DNA from: Ureibacillus aquaedulcis
Lineage (GTDB): Bacteria; Bacillota; Bacilli; Bacillales_A; Planococcaceae
Reading direction: 5' to 3'
Length of the DNA stretch: 64,000 bases
NCBI RefSeq assembly: GCF_030418165.1
Contig: NZ_JAUHTQ010000003.1
Coordinates: 1-64,000, forward strand
Below the pieces are notes generated by a model. That model was not told where the DNA came from. It ran no database searches and was given only the letters and a program-made list of their open reading frames with translations. A program made the translations under genes and the position numbers. This document shows positions 36,657-45,217 of the stretch, piece by piece (position 1 is the stretch's first letter; each line of letters opens with the position of its first letter).

Positions 36657-37922
36657 ATGGGAATGTTTGATTTTTTAAAATTTGAAAAACGTTCTGCTGA
36701 TACAACTGAAACTTTTTCTTCTTCAGACCAAGCATTTACATTAGACGGATTGTTTAACACAAACGCTATCACCGAGGAAAAAGTCTTAAAGATTACTACA
36801 GCAAATGCTTGTGTGAACTTGATTTCAAGTCAAATCGCTCAAATGCCAGTGTATCTCTACAGAGAACATGCAAATGACAAGATTGAGAAAATTGTTTATG
36901 ATGAACGACTTAAACTATTAAATCATGAACCTAACGCATATTTAAATGGCTACAACTTGAAGAAGCACATGGTCAAAGATTATTTGCTACAAGGGGCAAC
37001 TTATGTAGTCAAATACGAGGCTGGAAATAAACTTCTTGAACTTCACCCTTTAGATGCTAAATCGGTCACAGTAAATAAACGTGTTCAACATGGCTATAGG
37101 ACTGTAGGAGCAGAAATTACTTTAACTAGTGCTGAGTCTGGTGTGAATACCACTTACAACAACGCACCAACTAAATTTAAACCGTATGAGTTAATGATGG
37201 CATTTCGAGATTCGAAAGATGGCTTAAATGCTAAAGGTTTGATTGACCAAGGTAAAGAAATTTTCCAACAAGCTCTTGCTGAAATGGAGTATACAAGCAA
37301 CCTATACGAGAACGGAGCATTGCCCCTGGGATTGCTTAAAACTTCTGGTCGTTTGAATGAACCTCAAATTGAAGCCTTGCGAGCTTCTTGGAAGAACCTA
37401 TACGCTGGTGTGAAAAACTCAGCTAAAACGGTCGTGCTTCAAGAAGGCATGGAATATGAAGCATTGTCGATGAATCCTAATGAGATTCAAATGTCTGAGA
37501 CTAAGAAAAACACAAACAGTGAAATTTGTAAACTCTTTAACGTGCCACAGCACATGGTAGGATCTTCGGATAATGCACAATACATTAACTTGGAACAAAA
37601 CTTGAGTTTCTTAAAGCAGACGATTTCGCCTATCATCATTTCTCTTGAATCAGCAATGGACAAATCCTTACTGCTCGAAAGCGAGAAAGCAGAAGGCTAC
37701 TTCTTCCGTTTTGATACAAGTGAAATTTTAAGAACAACTGAGAAAGAGCGTATCGAAACTTTAAATATTGCTGTCTCTAGTGGGATTTACACAATTGATG
37801 AAGCTCGAGCGAAAGTAGATTTACCACCAACTCAAAACGAAGCTGAACAGGTGCTAAGTCAAAAAACAGAATTAGATAAAGGAGATGTGGCTAATGGAGA
37901 AAATCGAACTCCGACAAATTGA
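36657..37922 (+). CDS. Phage portal protein (HK97 family)
   Basis: A 421-residue portal protein forming the dodecameric DNA gate of the capsid. Diagnostic stretches are ACVNLISSQIAQMPVYLYRE, NGYNLKKHMVKDYLLQG, and FNVPQHMVGSSDNAQYINLE, with a C-terminal EARAKVDLPPTQ. It fits the HK97/phage_portal family. The ATG at 36657 is preferred; the frame extends to 36615. Its 3' end overlaps the protease-capsid gene by 29 nt, implying translational coupling. Confidence 0.92.
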   Translation: MGMFDFLKFEKRSADTTETFSSSDQAFTLDGLFNTNAITEEKVLKITTANACVNLISSQIAQMPVYLYREHANDKIEKIVYDERLKLLNHEPNAYLNGYNLKKHMVKDYLLQGATYVVKYEAGNKLLELHPLDAKSVTVNKRVQHGYRTVGAEITLTSAESGVNTTYNNAPTKFKPYELMMAFRDSKDGLNAKGLIDQGKEIFQQALAEMEYTSNLYENGALPLGLLKTSGRLNEPQIEALRASWKNLYAGVKNSAKTVVLQEGMEYEALSMNPNEIQMSETKKNTNSEICKLFNVPQHMVGSSDNAQYINLEQNLSFLKQTISPIIISLESAMDKSLLLESEKAEGYFFRFDTSEILRTTEKERIETLNIAVSSGIYTIDEARAKVDLPPTQNEAEQVLSQKTELDKGDVANGENRTPTN

Positions 37923-39534
37923 CGTTGAACTCCGAGGAATTAACGAGGAAGACGGTAAATTAAAGGTCAGTGGCTACGTCAACCGTACTGGCGAATGGTC
38001 TCAGCCACTTGGTCGTGAGAAACGCTTCATTGAACGTATCATGCCCGGCACTTTCACTCGTGCTTTGCAAAAAGGAAATGATGTTGATTTTTTAGCCGAA
38101 CATGATAACTCGAAATTGCTTGCTTCCACTAAGAATGGTTCCTTAAATCTCCGAGAAGACGACAACGGGCTATTTATGGAAGCAGAAATTTCCCCAACTT
38201 CATGGGGCAAAGATTACCACCAATTAATTAAAGACGGCTTACTAACAAACATGAGTTTTGGTATGGCCGTAGGCAAAGACGATTGGAAGAAACGGTCAGA
38301 TGGCTTATACGAGCGTTCGATTGAAGATATTAGCCTTGTAGAAGTATCTGCTGTGAAAAACCCAGCTTATGTCACATCAACAATTCAAGCACGTTCTTTG
38401 GATATTCAATCCGAGGAAGACGTGCTTTTTTTAATGCAAAAAAACAACAAAAACGAAAAGGATGAATTAAACATGGATAAAGAAAAACAACTAAAAGAAT
38501 TACGTGCTACACTCGAGGCACTTGAAACGGAACAACGTGCTGAAGCAAAAGCATTAGCTGTTGAAGTTCGTACCGAAGTACCTGCTGTAGACCCTAAGGA
38601 AACGGAAACTCGTACAGTAGAAAAATTCTTACGAGGCGATATTTACGCTCCAGAAGTTCGTGCTATTACAACTGGCGCTACTCCTGGTTCAGCAACAATT
38701 CCTACGCATTTGTCGAATGTGATTGTTGAAAAATTAAATGAATATGCTCCACTATTTGCTCGTACAAAGAATTTCACTCCTGTAAATGGTTTCCTTGAAA
38801 TTTTACGTGAACAAGCTATCGGTAACGCAGGCTTCTTTGGTGAAATGAATACTCAAAGTATGACTTCTGATTTCACAATGGACAAAGTTCGCTTAGACCA
38901 AAAACGTGTTGGTACAGCGATTGAATTATCACAACATTTAGTCAATGACAGCGGTATTGACGTAGTAAATTACGCTATTGGTATTTTATCTCGCCGTTTA
39001 GGTATTACTCTTGACGATTCTATCCTTAATGGAGATAAAGCTACTCAATTTGAAGGTGTAGTATTAGATGCTAATGACAAAATTGAAAAAGTTGAGACTG
39101 AAGCAGTTGGTGCTATTACGATTGATGATATTTTCGAACTTTACAATACAATGCACCCTGAACATCAAGCTAATGCTGTATTCGTAATGGCTCGTTCAAC
39201 TTTCAATGAAATTGCTAAATTAAAAGACGAAAACGGTCATTACTTCTTAGTTCGTGATATTGCTACAACTGGATTAACGTATTCAATCTTTGGTCGTCCT
39301 GTTCTCATCAATGATAACATGCCACCATTTGGAGCTGGATTACGTTCAATTGTATTCGCTAACTTTGGTGAAGGTTATGCCACAATCACTAAAAAAGGTT
39401 TAAATTTAAAACGTATTTCTGATGATACTACTCAAGCATTACGTGGTTCACAGTTATTAGTTCTTGACGCTTACATGGATGGTAAAATCCTTAACCCAGA
39501 CGCTATTAAACTGTTACAAGTTAAATCTGCTTAA
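37894..39534 (+). CDS. Fused prohead protease-major capsid protein
   Basis: A 546-residue fusion. Residues 1-165 are an HK97 (U35) prohead protease with catalytic His70 in LAEHDNS and Ser121 in NMSFGMA. A 75-residue charged coiled-coil linker (about 190-235, ELRATLEALETEQRAEAKAL) resembles the HK97 delta scaffold, and residues 260-546 form an HK97-fold major capsid protein (TIPTHLSNVIVEKLNEYAPL; ITLDDSILNGD; MARSTFNEIAKL; FGRPVLINDNM). The ATG at 37894 has AAAGGAG upstream. In most phages the two are separate genes; fusion ties protease, scaffold and shell to a 1:1 ratio before self-cleavage. Confidence 0.92.
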   Translation: MEKIELRQIDVELRGINEEDGKLKVSGYVNRTGEWSQPLGREKRFIERIMPGTFTRALQKGNDVDFLAEHDNSKLLASTKNGSLNLREDDNGLFMEAEISPTSWGKDYHQLIKDGLLTNMSFGMAVGKDDWKKRSDGLYERSIEDISLVEVSAVKNPAYVTSTIQARSLDIQSEEDVLFLMQKNNKNEKDELNMDKEKQLKELRATLEALETEQRAEAKALAVEVRTEVPAVDPKETETRTVEKFLRGDIYAPEVRAITTGATPGSATIPTHLSNVIVEKLNEYAPLFARTKNFTPVNGFLEILREQAIGNAGFFGEMNTQSMTSDFTMDKVRLDQKRVGTAIELSQHLVNDSGIDVVNYAIGILSRRLGITLDDSILNGDKATQFEGVVLDANDKIEKVETEAVGAITIDDIFELYNTMHPEHQANAVFVMARSTFNEIAKLKDENGHYFLVRDIATTGLTYSIFGRPVLINDNMPPFGAGLRSIVFANFGEGYATITKKGLNLKRISDDTTQALRGSQLLVLDAYMDGKILNPDAIKLLQVKSA

Positions 39535-39546
39535 AAATGACTTTCT

Positions 39547-39575
39547 AAGCTCGGTATAATGCCGAGCTTTTTTAT
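39547..39575 (+). terminator. Terminator after the capsid gene
   Basis: Perfect 8-bp stem AAGCTCGG / CCGAGCTT, 7-nt loop, six T. It lies between the capsid and tail-tube-like genes and would reduce expression of the latter relative to capsid, or it ends the capsid transcript. Confidence 0.8.
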
Positions 39576-39617
39576 TTTGTAAAAAATTGATCCATTTCCT
39601 ATAAGGAGGAAAATATA

Positions 39618-40160
39618 ATGAAAAAACGGCTCGGTGGATTTAAGAACATCCACGTTGCAAAACTAAATGAAGATGGCACATTTGTAACTCCGATTGCATT
39701 AACTGGTGCCAAATCAATTGAGGCTGAATTGGCTTATGAAACTGTACAATTTTATGCTGATAATGCAATGGATTTCAGCGATTTCATCTTCACTGGTGGA
39801 GAAGGAACTTTAACTGTTGCTGGTCTAACTATGAGTGAATATAATACACTATTTGGCTCAACTGTAACAGACGGTGGCGTACTAGTTAAATCAACTGATA
39901 TTGCGCCAGAAGTTGCGATTCTATTCGAAAGAAATAAACTTGGCTCAAGTGACAAAGTTTACTACGCATTATATGCTTGCAAATTTGCACCTCCATCAAT
40001 TTCAGCTCAAACTTTTGAAGGTGGAATTGAAGAAGAAGTTGTTGAACTTACTTTCACTGTACGTGAAGTTGAAGATGGCTCTGTATTCTACATGTTAGAC
40101 TCAGGTGAACATGCTGGCACGAAAGCTTCTGCGTGGTATGAAACGGTTCAAAAAGCCTAA
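39618..40160 (+). CDS. Major tail (tube) protein, phi13-like
   Basis: A 180-residue beta-rich protein resembling the phi13-type major tail protein of siphophages: LGGFKNIHVAKLNEDGT at the start, TGAKSIEAELAYETVQFYAD, then FTGGEGTLTVAGL and EEEVVELTFTVREVEDGSVF. TAAGGAGG precedes the ATG. It is the only tail-like gene in the element: no head-tail connectors, tail terminator, chaperones, tape measure or baseplate follow. It could complete a captured tail, serve as a connector in a new role, or be a leftover. Confidence 0.75.
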   Translation: MKKRLGGFKNIHVAKLNEDGTFVTPIALTGAKSIEAELAYETVQFYADNAMDFSDFIFTGGEGTLTVAGLTMSEYNTLFGSTVTDGGVLVKSTDIAPEVAILFERNKLGSSDKVYYALYACKFAPPSISAQTFEGGIEEEVVELTFTVREVEDGSVFYMLDSGEHAGTKASAWYETVQKA

Positions 40161-40173
40161 TAAAATAACTATT

Positions 40174-40212
40174 TTACCAATCACATTATTTGTGGTTGGT
40201 AATTTTTTTTTG
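40174..40212 (+). terminator. Terminator after the tail-tube-like gene
   Basis: Stem TTACCAATCACA / TGTGGTTGGTAA with one mismatch and nine T, 14 bp after the stop. A second hairpin with T run (AATGCTCAA / TTTGAGCATT, 40281-40318) follows, so late transcription ends here. Confidence 0.85.
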
Positions 40213-40345
40213 GCATTTTTGCCTTACAAACTGCTATTATCAAATATAATAGTAGTATAATTCGATAGTTTAGTTTTGGTAATGCTCAATCTCTTAATTG
40301 AATTTGAGCATTATTTTTTGGTCATTTTTGAATATTAATATTCAA

Positions 40346-41080
40346 TTATTCCTCCAACCAGTTGTAAAATGCCACACTTCCAGTCGATGAGTACTTTTCA
40401 ACTGTTGTATTCGAATAGAATGCCATTATATCTTTTACTCTACTTTTAGTTTCCTTGTGACCTATTACATTGTTCAGTGCCCCACGCAAATAACCACCAA
40501 AATTCTTCACATCATTTTTCACACGTACTTCCGATACCACACGCTCAAATAATTTTTTATCAATACCTTGTTGTTTGTATTCCAAATATAAATCAAAAAT
40601 TACTTTATCTTGCCTACCCTCTTGTTTAACAACTGCTAACTCTTTAGTTAAAGGTTTTTGTTTATTGTCTGTTTCTTTAGAAACATTTTGATGTTCAGAA
40701 GGCTGTTCTATAGGGTGTTCATTCTCGATTTCATCATGTTGCTGTTCAATGATATATATATTGGCGCTTTGTTGTTCGTTCTTTCTTTTTGCTTCATTGA
40801 TGGATAGTAGATTTAATTTCTCCATTAAAGCGAAAAATCGTCTTACAGTCGAAAGTGAAATTTTTAAATTGAAACGCTGCTCAAACATTTTTTTGAATGA
40901 ACTATACGCAATCGAAAATACTCCACTGCCCTTTTTCGCAAGATCTGATATTAAATAAATACAACGAATTTGCAAATCGGAGTACTCCCAAACTTCCCTT
41001 GCCTTCTCAACAAACTTTTCGGCTACATAATTTAATTTTGAATATCGTTTTAATTCGTCTGCTTTACCGTTTAATAGCAT
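40346..41080 (-). CDS. Winged-helix protein, possible replication initiator or regulator
   Basis: A 244-residue protein. The N-terminal half (about 30-110) looks like a winged helix: LQIRCIYLISDLAKKGSGVF, then SYSSFKKMFEQRFNLKISLS and TVRRFFALMEKLNLLSI. A charged Gln/Glu linker (115-150) joins a C-terminal helical domain with NFGGYLRGALNNVIGHKETK, reminiscent of plasmid and ICE replication proteins. It is transcribed toward the late genes, just downstream of the integrase. It might start replication or be the repressor that the element otherwise lacks; sequence alone does not decide. Confidence 0.6.
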   Translation of the reverse strand: MLLNGKADELKRYSKLNYVAEKFVEKAREVWEYSDLQIRCIYLISDLAKKGSGVFSIAYSSFKKMFEQRFNLKISLSTVRRFFALMEKLNLLSINEAKRKNEQQSANIYIIEQQHDEIENEHPIEQPSEHQNVSKETDNKQKPLTKELAVVKQEGRQDKVIFDLYLEYKQQGIDKKLFERVVSEVRVKNDVKNFGGYLRGALNNVIGHKETKSRVKDIMAFYSNTTVEKYSSTGSVAFYNWLEE

Positions 41081-41255
41081 AATACCTTCTCCTTTTCCAC
41101 ACAGAGAAGTTGTGCTAAAATAAGCATAGAACTCCTTGTGAGTTTGTGGTGAACGAATGGTAGAGTTGGCGCTCAGTGACCCATTCGTTTTTATTTTGTA
41201 AACTTTTCAATACTAACATATAAAGCAATTGCTCTAAATACTTTTGTTAATGGCA

Positions 41256-42284
41256 CTACTTCTTCTTATTTAACAAATTCATCACTGGTGAAAAGTTATC
41301 GTGAGACTTTCTTAAATCGTCAGTATCCATTTGAATGTATCTTCTCATTGTTCGGATATCTGACCATCCTCCCATTTTCTGTAGCGTGAAACTGTCACAG
41401 CCATTGAGTGTCATGTTCTTCGCCCACGTATGACGGTAAACGTGAGCTGTCACTTTCTTACCTTCAATCCCAGCTTTATCTGCATAGAATTTCAAACGCT
41501 TGTTGAACTGGTTTTGTCCTAGTGGTTCACCCCATTGAGATAAAAAAATTCTATCAGTTGTGAAATGCTTTTTATTTTCACCTATCAGCTGTAACAGCAA
41601 TTTGACAGTATGTGCAGAAATGGGAGCATATCGAGGTTTACGATTTTTATTCACTTCTCCTTGAAGCGTTATGAAGCGAGTTTGAAAATCAATGTCTCGT
41701 GATCTTAGGCTTAATAATTCATTTGCTCTGATTCCACAATCCAATAGCAATATCATGGCAACATAGTCTCTAAATCCGACATAATCACGTTGATTGGGCT
41801 GTTTGAATAATTCTTTAATCTCCTCATCGGTAAAGCAATTTGTTAAATCAATGTCTTGTTTTAATAGCCTTACAGAATCCATTGGATTAAATGCTATTAA
41901 CTCTTCACGTTCCAGATAATTGAACATAGCTTTGTAAACCCTCAAGCGAATATTTATCGTTGTATCTGCCAGTCCAATTCCTTGTTCTTCTTTAATAAAT
42001 TTATGTCCATCATACTTTTTGGCATCGTACTTTAGATAATTGATATAATCACGAAAAATTTGTGGTGTGAGTTCATCAATATGCTCAATCTCATAGTTTT
42101 CATTGAGCCATTTGATAAAGTAGCCCCAGTCTTTTTTGTAATCACGTAATGTTCGAGGTCTTAGTCCCTCAGCGCTCTTGCCCGCAACAACCAAATCAAT
42201 TGCTTGTTCGAAATCAATTTTTGGATATTCTTTTTCTAAGCTCATTTTCCCAATAGCTGTACGTTTCCTTTTATTTAAAGCCAT
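41256..42284 (-). CDS. int: Tyrosine recombinase integrase
   Basis: A 342-residue site-specific recombinase. After an N-terminal core-binding domain (about 25-140) the catalytic domain has Arg186 (CGIRANELL), Lys213/216 (EVNKNRK), His281-x-x-Arg284 (HVYRHTWA), Trp307 (GGWSDIRT) and nucleophile Tyr316 (RRYIQMD). All catalytic residues are intact, so the enzyme may be active. AAGGGGG precedes the ATG. It lies 172 bp from the yutM end it reconstitutes; three ACAACCC-type motifs in this gap (42346, 42369 inverted, 42424) may be arm-binding sites. Confidence 0.94.
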   Translation of the reverse strand: MALNKRKRTAIGKMSLEKEYPKIDFEQAIDLVVAGKSAEGLRPRTLRDYKKDWGYFIKWLNENYEIEHIDELTPQIFRDYINYLKYDAKKYDGHKFIKEEQGIGLADTTINIRLRVYKAMFNYLEREELIAFNPMDSVRLLKQDIDLTNCFTDEEIKELFKQPNQRDYVGFRDYVAMILLLDCGIRANELLSLRSRDIDFQTRFITLQGEVNKNRKPRYAPISAHTVKLLLQLIGENKKHFTTDRIFLSQWGEPLGQNQFNKRLKFYADKAGIEGKKVTAHVYRHTWAKNMTLNGCDSFTLQKMGGWSDIRTMRRYIQMDTDDLRKSHDNFSPVMNLLNKKK

Positions 42285-42456
42285 ACAAAAAAGCCCCCTT
42301 TGATATGGATGTCAGCGACACCACAAACAAGGAGACTTGTAATTTACAACCCTAAATTAGCTAAATAGGGGTTGTTTTTATACTTTTTAAGGATTGCGTA
42401 CATTCCAATTTCTATCGTGATTCACAACCCACATTCAAATTTTATTAACTAAGCTT

Positions 42457-42561
42457 TTATTCACAAACTTCTGGAGTACCTTCAACTTTAGCCGTTCTAA
42501 AAGAAGTACCACACCCGCATGAAGCGATGGCATTTGGATTGTCGATTGTGAATCCGCCACC
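42457..42561 (-). repeat. attR: 3' end of yutM supplied by the element
   Basis: A near copy of 27328-27432 at an offset of 15,129 bp. It forms the last 34 codons of the intact yutM gene, including the two C-terminal cluster cysteines. All four differences from the left copy are synonymous. Confidence 0.85.
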
Positions 42562-42831
42562 CATTAATGATTGTTTGTAGTCAATTTTCGTTCCCATCAA
42601 GATTGGTGCGTCTTCACGGGAAACAAGAATTCTCAAACCGTGTTGCTCATCTATATAATCATCTTCGCCTTGATTTTGGTCGAAATTCATGCCATATGAA
42701 AGACCGCTACAGCCGCCACCATGAATCGTTACACGTAAAAAAGAGCCTTCTTCTTCGTTATGCTTTTGCATTTCTTTTACACGAATTGAAGCCGCTTCAG
42801 TCAAATCAATTACTTTCTTTTCACTTGTCAT
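42457..42831 (-). CDS. yutM: Iron-sulfur cluster carrier, HesB/IscA/ErpA family
   Basis: A 124-residue A-type carrier that passes Fe-S clusters to apoproteins in the cytosol. The three conserved cysteines are Cys41 in GGGCSGLSY and Cys105/Cys107 in SCGCGTSF. The ATG at 42831 (GGAAGG eight bases upstream) is preferred over a GTG at 42840. The last 34 codons lie in the integration repeat, so the present C-terminus, with two of the three ligands, was probably brought in by the mobile element. The normal terminator is now 15 kb away. Close to NifU-like yutI, as in B. subtilis. Confidence 0.93.
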   Translation of the reverse strand: MTSEKKVIDLTEAASIRVKEMQKHNEEEGSFLRVTIHGGGCSGLSYGMNFDQNQGEDDYIDEQHGLRILVSREDAPILMGTKIDYKQSLMGGGFTIDNPNAIASCGCGTSFRTAKVEGTPEVCE

Positions 42832-43048
42832 CCCATTCACCTTCCTTCTATCTATATCATATCAAGGTACTTAATAAAAATAAAGATATGTGCACTTTTG
42901 AATTTGATGTAACCACCGGAATTTCCAGTTAATCAAAATGCTAATAATACATACCTAGTACTATAAATAGGAAAATAGATTCACTACTTCCTGATAATAA
43001 AGTGATATAATAGTCTTGAAAAAATAGTATCGAAAGGGGTCTAATTAT

Positions 43049-43750
43049 ATGGTATTATCACCTTTCTATGAGAAAAAAGTTGAATGTTTATGCTGCAATA
43101 AAACGTTTGCAACAACGAAAATTCGTACAAAATTAGTTAAAATCGAAAGTACAGATACGGATTTTTGCCCAACATATTCTGAATCTTCAGTATCGGCGCT
43201 ATATTATAATGTATTTGTTTGTGAGCATTGCGGCTTCTCATTTACTGAAGACTTTTCAAAATATTTTGCACCTGGTGTGAAGGAACAAATTTTACAACAA
43301 ATTTCAACAAAATGGGTTCAACGAAGCTACCATCACGAACGTTCCCTTTTCCAAGCACTAGAAACATATAAATTGGCTTTTGTATGCGGAACGATTAAAA
43401 AAGAGAAATCTGTTACACTTGCCGGCCTGGCCCTACGAATCGCCTGGATGTATCGGGAAATTCAAAATGACAACCAAGAACGACGCTTCCTTAAAATCGC
43501 GCGTGATCTATATATAGAGTCCTATTCAACTGAAGATTATGCGTCTACCCAAATGTCTGCAACGCGTGTAATTTATATGATCGCCGAACTTTCAAGGCGT
43601 ATTGGCGATTTAGAGATCGCAACACGCTACTATTCCACAATAATTGAAAATCAACAAATCGGCGGAGAAGCCAAGCTAATTGAAATGGCGAAAGAGCAAT
43701 GGCAGTTGGTACGTGAGCAACGTGAAAAAGTTCGTGCTGCAGCTGTATAG
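43049..43750 (+). CDS. DUF2225 family protein with zinc-binding N-terminus
   Basis: A 233-residue soluble protein. Two CxxC pairs, CLCCNKTF near residue 14 and CEHCGFSF near residue 58, should bind one zinc ion. The remainder is helical, with tetratricopeptide-like units (TLAGLALRIAWMYREIQNDN; IYMIAELSRRIGDLEIATRY). It matches the DUF2225 family, widespread in Firmicutes and of unknown function. AAAGGGG precedes the ATG. It ends next to the long tandem-repeat region. Confidence 0.85.
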   Translation: MVLSPFYEKKVECLCCNKTFATTKIRTKLVKIESTDTDFCPTYSESSVSALYYNVFVCEHCGFSFTEDFSKYFAPGVKEQILQQISTKWVQRSYHHERSLFQALETYKLAFVCGTIKKEKSVTLAGLALRIAWMYREIQNDNQERRFLKIARDLYIESYSTEDYASTQMSATRVIYMIAELSRRIGDLEIATRYYSTIIENQQIGGEAKLIEMAKEQWQLVREQREKVRAAAV

Positions 43751-43839
43751 TATAAAATGTCTTAAAAGCGAGTTAATCTGCTTTTAGGACATTTTTTCTT
43801 TTTAGGAAAATCGACTTGAAGAGGGATTGGGGTTTTGTT

Positions 43840-44760
43840 GCGTTTCATTTTTTTGATGAAACGCGTTTCGGATGTAAATCGAGCTTGTGATGCGTTTCAT
43901 CCTCTTGATGAAGCGAGTCCTGAACGGAAATCGGGCCTGAGATGCGTTTCATCCTCTCTATCAAACGTATCTTAACGGGAATTGTACTTGTGATGCGTTT
44001 CATCCTCCTTATCAAACGCGTCTTGAACGCGAATCGAGCTTAGGATGCGTTTCATTCTCCTTATCAAACGCGTCTTGAACGCGAATCGAGCTTAGAATGC
44101 GTTTCATTCTCTCTATCAAACGCGTCTTGAACGCGAATTGCGCTTAGGATGCGTTTCATTCTCCTTATCAAACGCGTCTTGAACGCGAATTGCGCTTAGG
44201 ATGCGTTTCATTCTCCTTATCAAACGCGTCTTGAACGCGAATTGCGCTTAGGATGCGTTTCATTCTCCTTATCAAACGCGTCTTGAACGCGAATTGCGCT
44301 TGTGATGCGTTTCATCCTCTCTATCAAACGCGTCTTACGGGAATTGCGCTTGTGATGCGTTTCATCCTCTCTATCAAACGTATCTTAACGGCAATTGCGC
44401 TTGTGATGAATTTCATCCTCTCTATCAAACGTATCTTAACGGCAATTGCGCTTGTGATGAATTTCATCCTCTCTATCAAACGTATCTTAACGGCAATTGC
44501 GCTTGTGATGCGTTTCATCCTCTTGATGAAGCGAGTCCTGAACGGAAATCGGGCCTGGGATGCGTTTCATCCTCTCTATCAAACGCGTCTTGAACGGGAA
44601 TTGCGCTTGTGATGCGTTTCATCCTCTCTATCAAACGCGTCTTAACGGGAATTGCGCTTGTGATGCGTTTCATTCTCCTTATCAAACGCATCTTAATCGT
44701 TAATTGCACTTGTGATGCGTTTCATTCTCAATACTAACTCGACAAACTGTTTCATCCCTC
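43840..44760. repeat. Tandem array of about 18 copies of a 51-52 bp repeat
   Basis: Copies start with GCGTTTCAT at 43840, 43892, 43944, 43995, 44047, 44099, 44151, 44203, 44255, 44307, 44357, 44408 (GAA variant), 44459, 44510, 44562, 44614, 44665 and 44717. The spacing is mostly 52 or 51 bp. Several copies keep a hairpin, GCGTTTCATC...GATGAAgCG or the weaker GCGTTT...AAACGC. The period is not a multiple of three for most units, so the open frames in it are fortuitous. It fills the gap between the convergent DUF2225 and yutI genes. Confidence 0.92.
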
Positions 44761-44829
44761 CATGAAGCACATTTCAAAATAATATCACCCCTAAACACTG
44801 CTTCACCCTCACAACTACTCCCCTTAAAA

Positions 44830-44880
44830 AAACAAAAAAGCCCGATTTGGAAAACAAACTCGTTGTCTTCCCAATCGAAC
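44830..44880 (-). terminator. Terminator of yutI
   Basis: On the minus strand CGATTGGGAA pairs with TTCCAAATCG (one bulge), then TTTTTTGTTTTTTT, starting 19 bp past the yutI stop. Confidence 0.75.
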
Positions 44881-44898
44881 TTTATCAGCACTAATTTA

Positions 44899-45135
44899 TT
44901 AGAATACTTGTTCTACTTCGACGATACCCGGTACTTCTTCTAAAAGAGCACGCTCGATACCTGCTTTTAATGTGATTGTAGAACTTGGGCAGCTGCCGCA
45001 TGCACCTAAAAGGCGTAAACGTACAATACCGTCTTCTACATCGACTAATTCACAGTCTCCTCCGTCGCGAAGTAAAAAAGGACGTAATTTATCTAAAACT
45101 TCTTGTACTTGTTCTTTTTGTTCTATTTCTGTCAT
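44899..45135 (-). CDS. yutI: NifU-like Fe-S scaffold protein
   Basis: A 78-residue protein consisting of a single NifU C-terminal domain with the cluster-binding CxxC in [16 protein letters not shown] (Cys about 51 and 54). It is a carrier or scaffold for Fe-S clusters. It matches B. subtilis YutI in length and place. Divergent from yuzD; the A-type carrier yutM lies 2 kb away. Confidence 0.92.
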   Translation of the reverse strand: MTEIEQKEQVQEVLDKLRPFLLRDGGDCELVDVEDGIVRLRLLGACGSCPSSTITLKAGIERALLEEVPGIVEVEQVF

Positions 45136-45217
45136 TTCCCTCGACTCCTTTCATTAAAATAATTATAATGTGAAGAAAGAAAAAAATCCATAATTTCAGT
45201 TTAAGAAAGGTGATTCT

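Larger units (their letters stand above)
27328..42560. mobile_element. 15.1-kb integrated phage satellite-like element
   Basis: The element is bounded by two copies of the last ~105 bp of the HesB-type gene yutM, at 27328-27432 and 42457-42561, offset by 15,129 bp. A tyrosine integrase lies beside the right copy. Inside are a leftward block (27646-32755: seven small unknown genes, an HNH nuclease, an SF2 helicase) and a rightward block (33281-40160: TerS, TerL, portal, protease-capsid fusion, tail-tube-like protein), then a winged-helix protein. It has no connectors, tape measure, tail fibre, holin, endolysin or recognisable repressor. Capsid-forming PICI-type satellites have this content; a reduced prophage is the alternative. 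Confidence 0.8.

Noticed and set aside
27328-42560. Complete siphovirus prophage
   Set aside because: No connector, tape measure, baseplate, fibre, holin or endolysin genes; the late block ends at two terminators after the tail-tube-like gene.
44253-44612. Open frame with internal 17-residue repeats in the tandem array
   Set aside because: It exists only because a few adjacent repeat units are 51 bp long; the frame breaks where units are 52 bp. No ribosome site and frames open on both strands.
43840-44760. CRISPR array
   Set aside because: The units are head-to-tail near-identical over their whole length with no unique spacers, and no cas genes are near.
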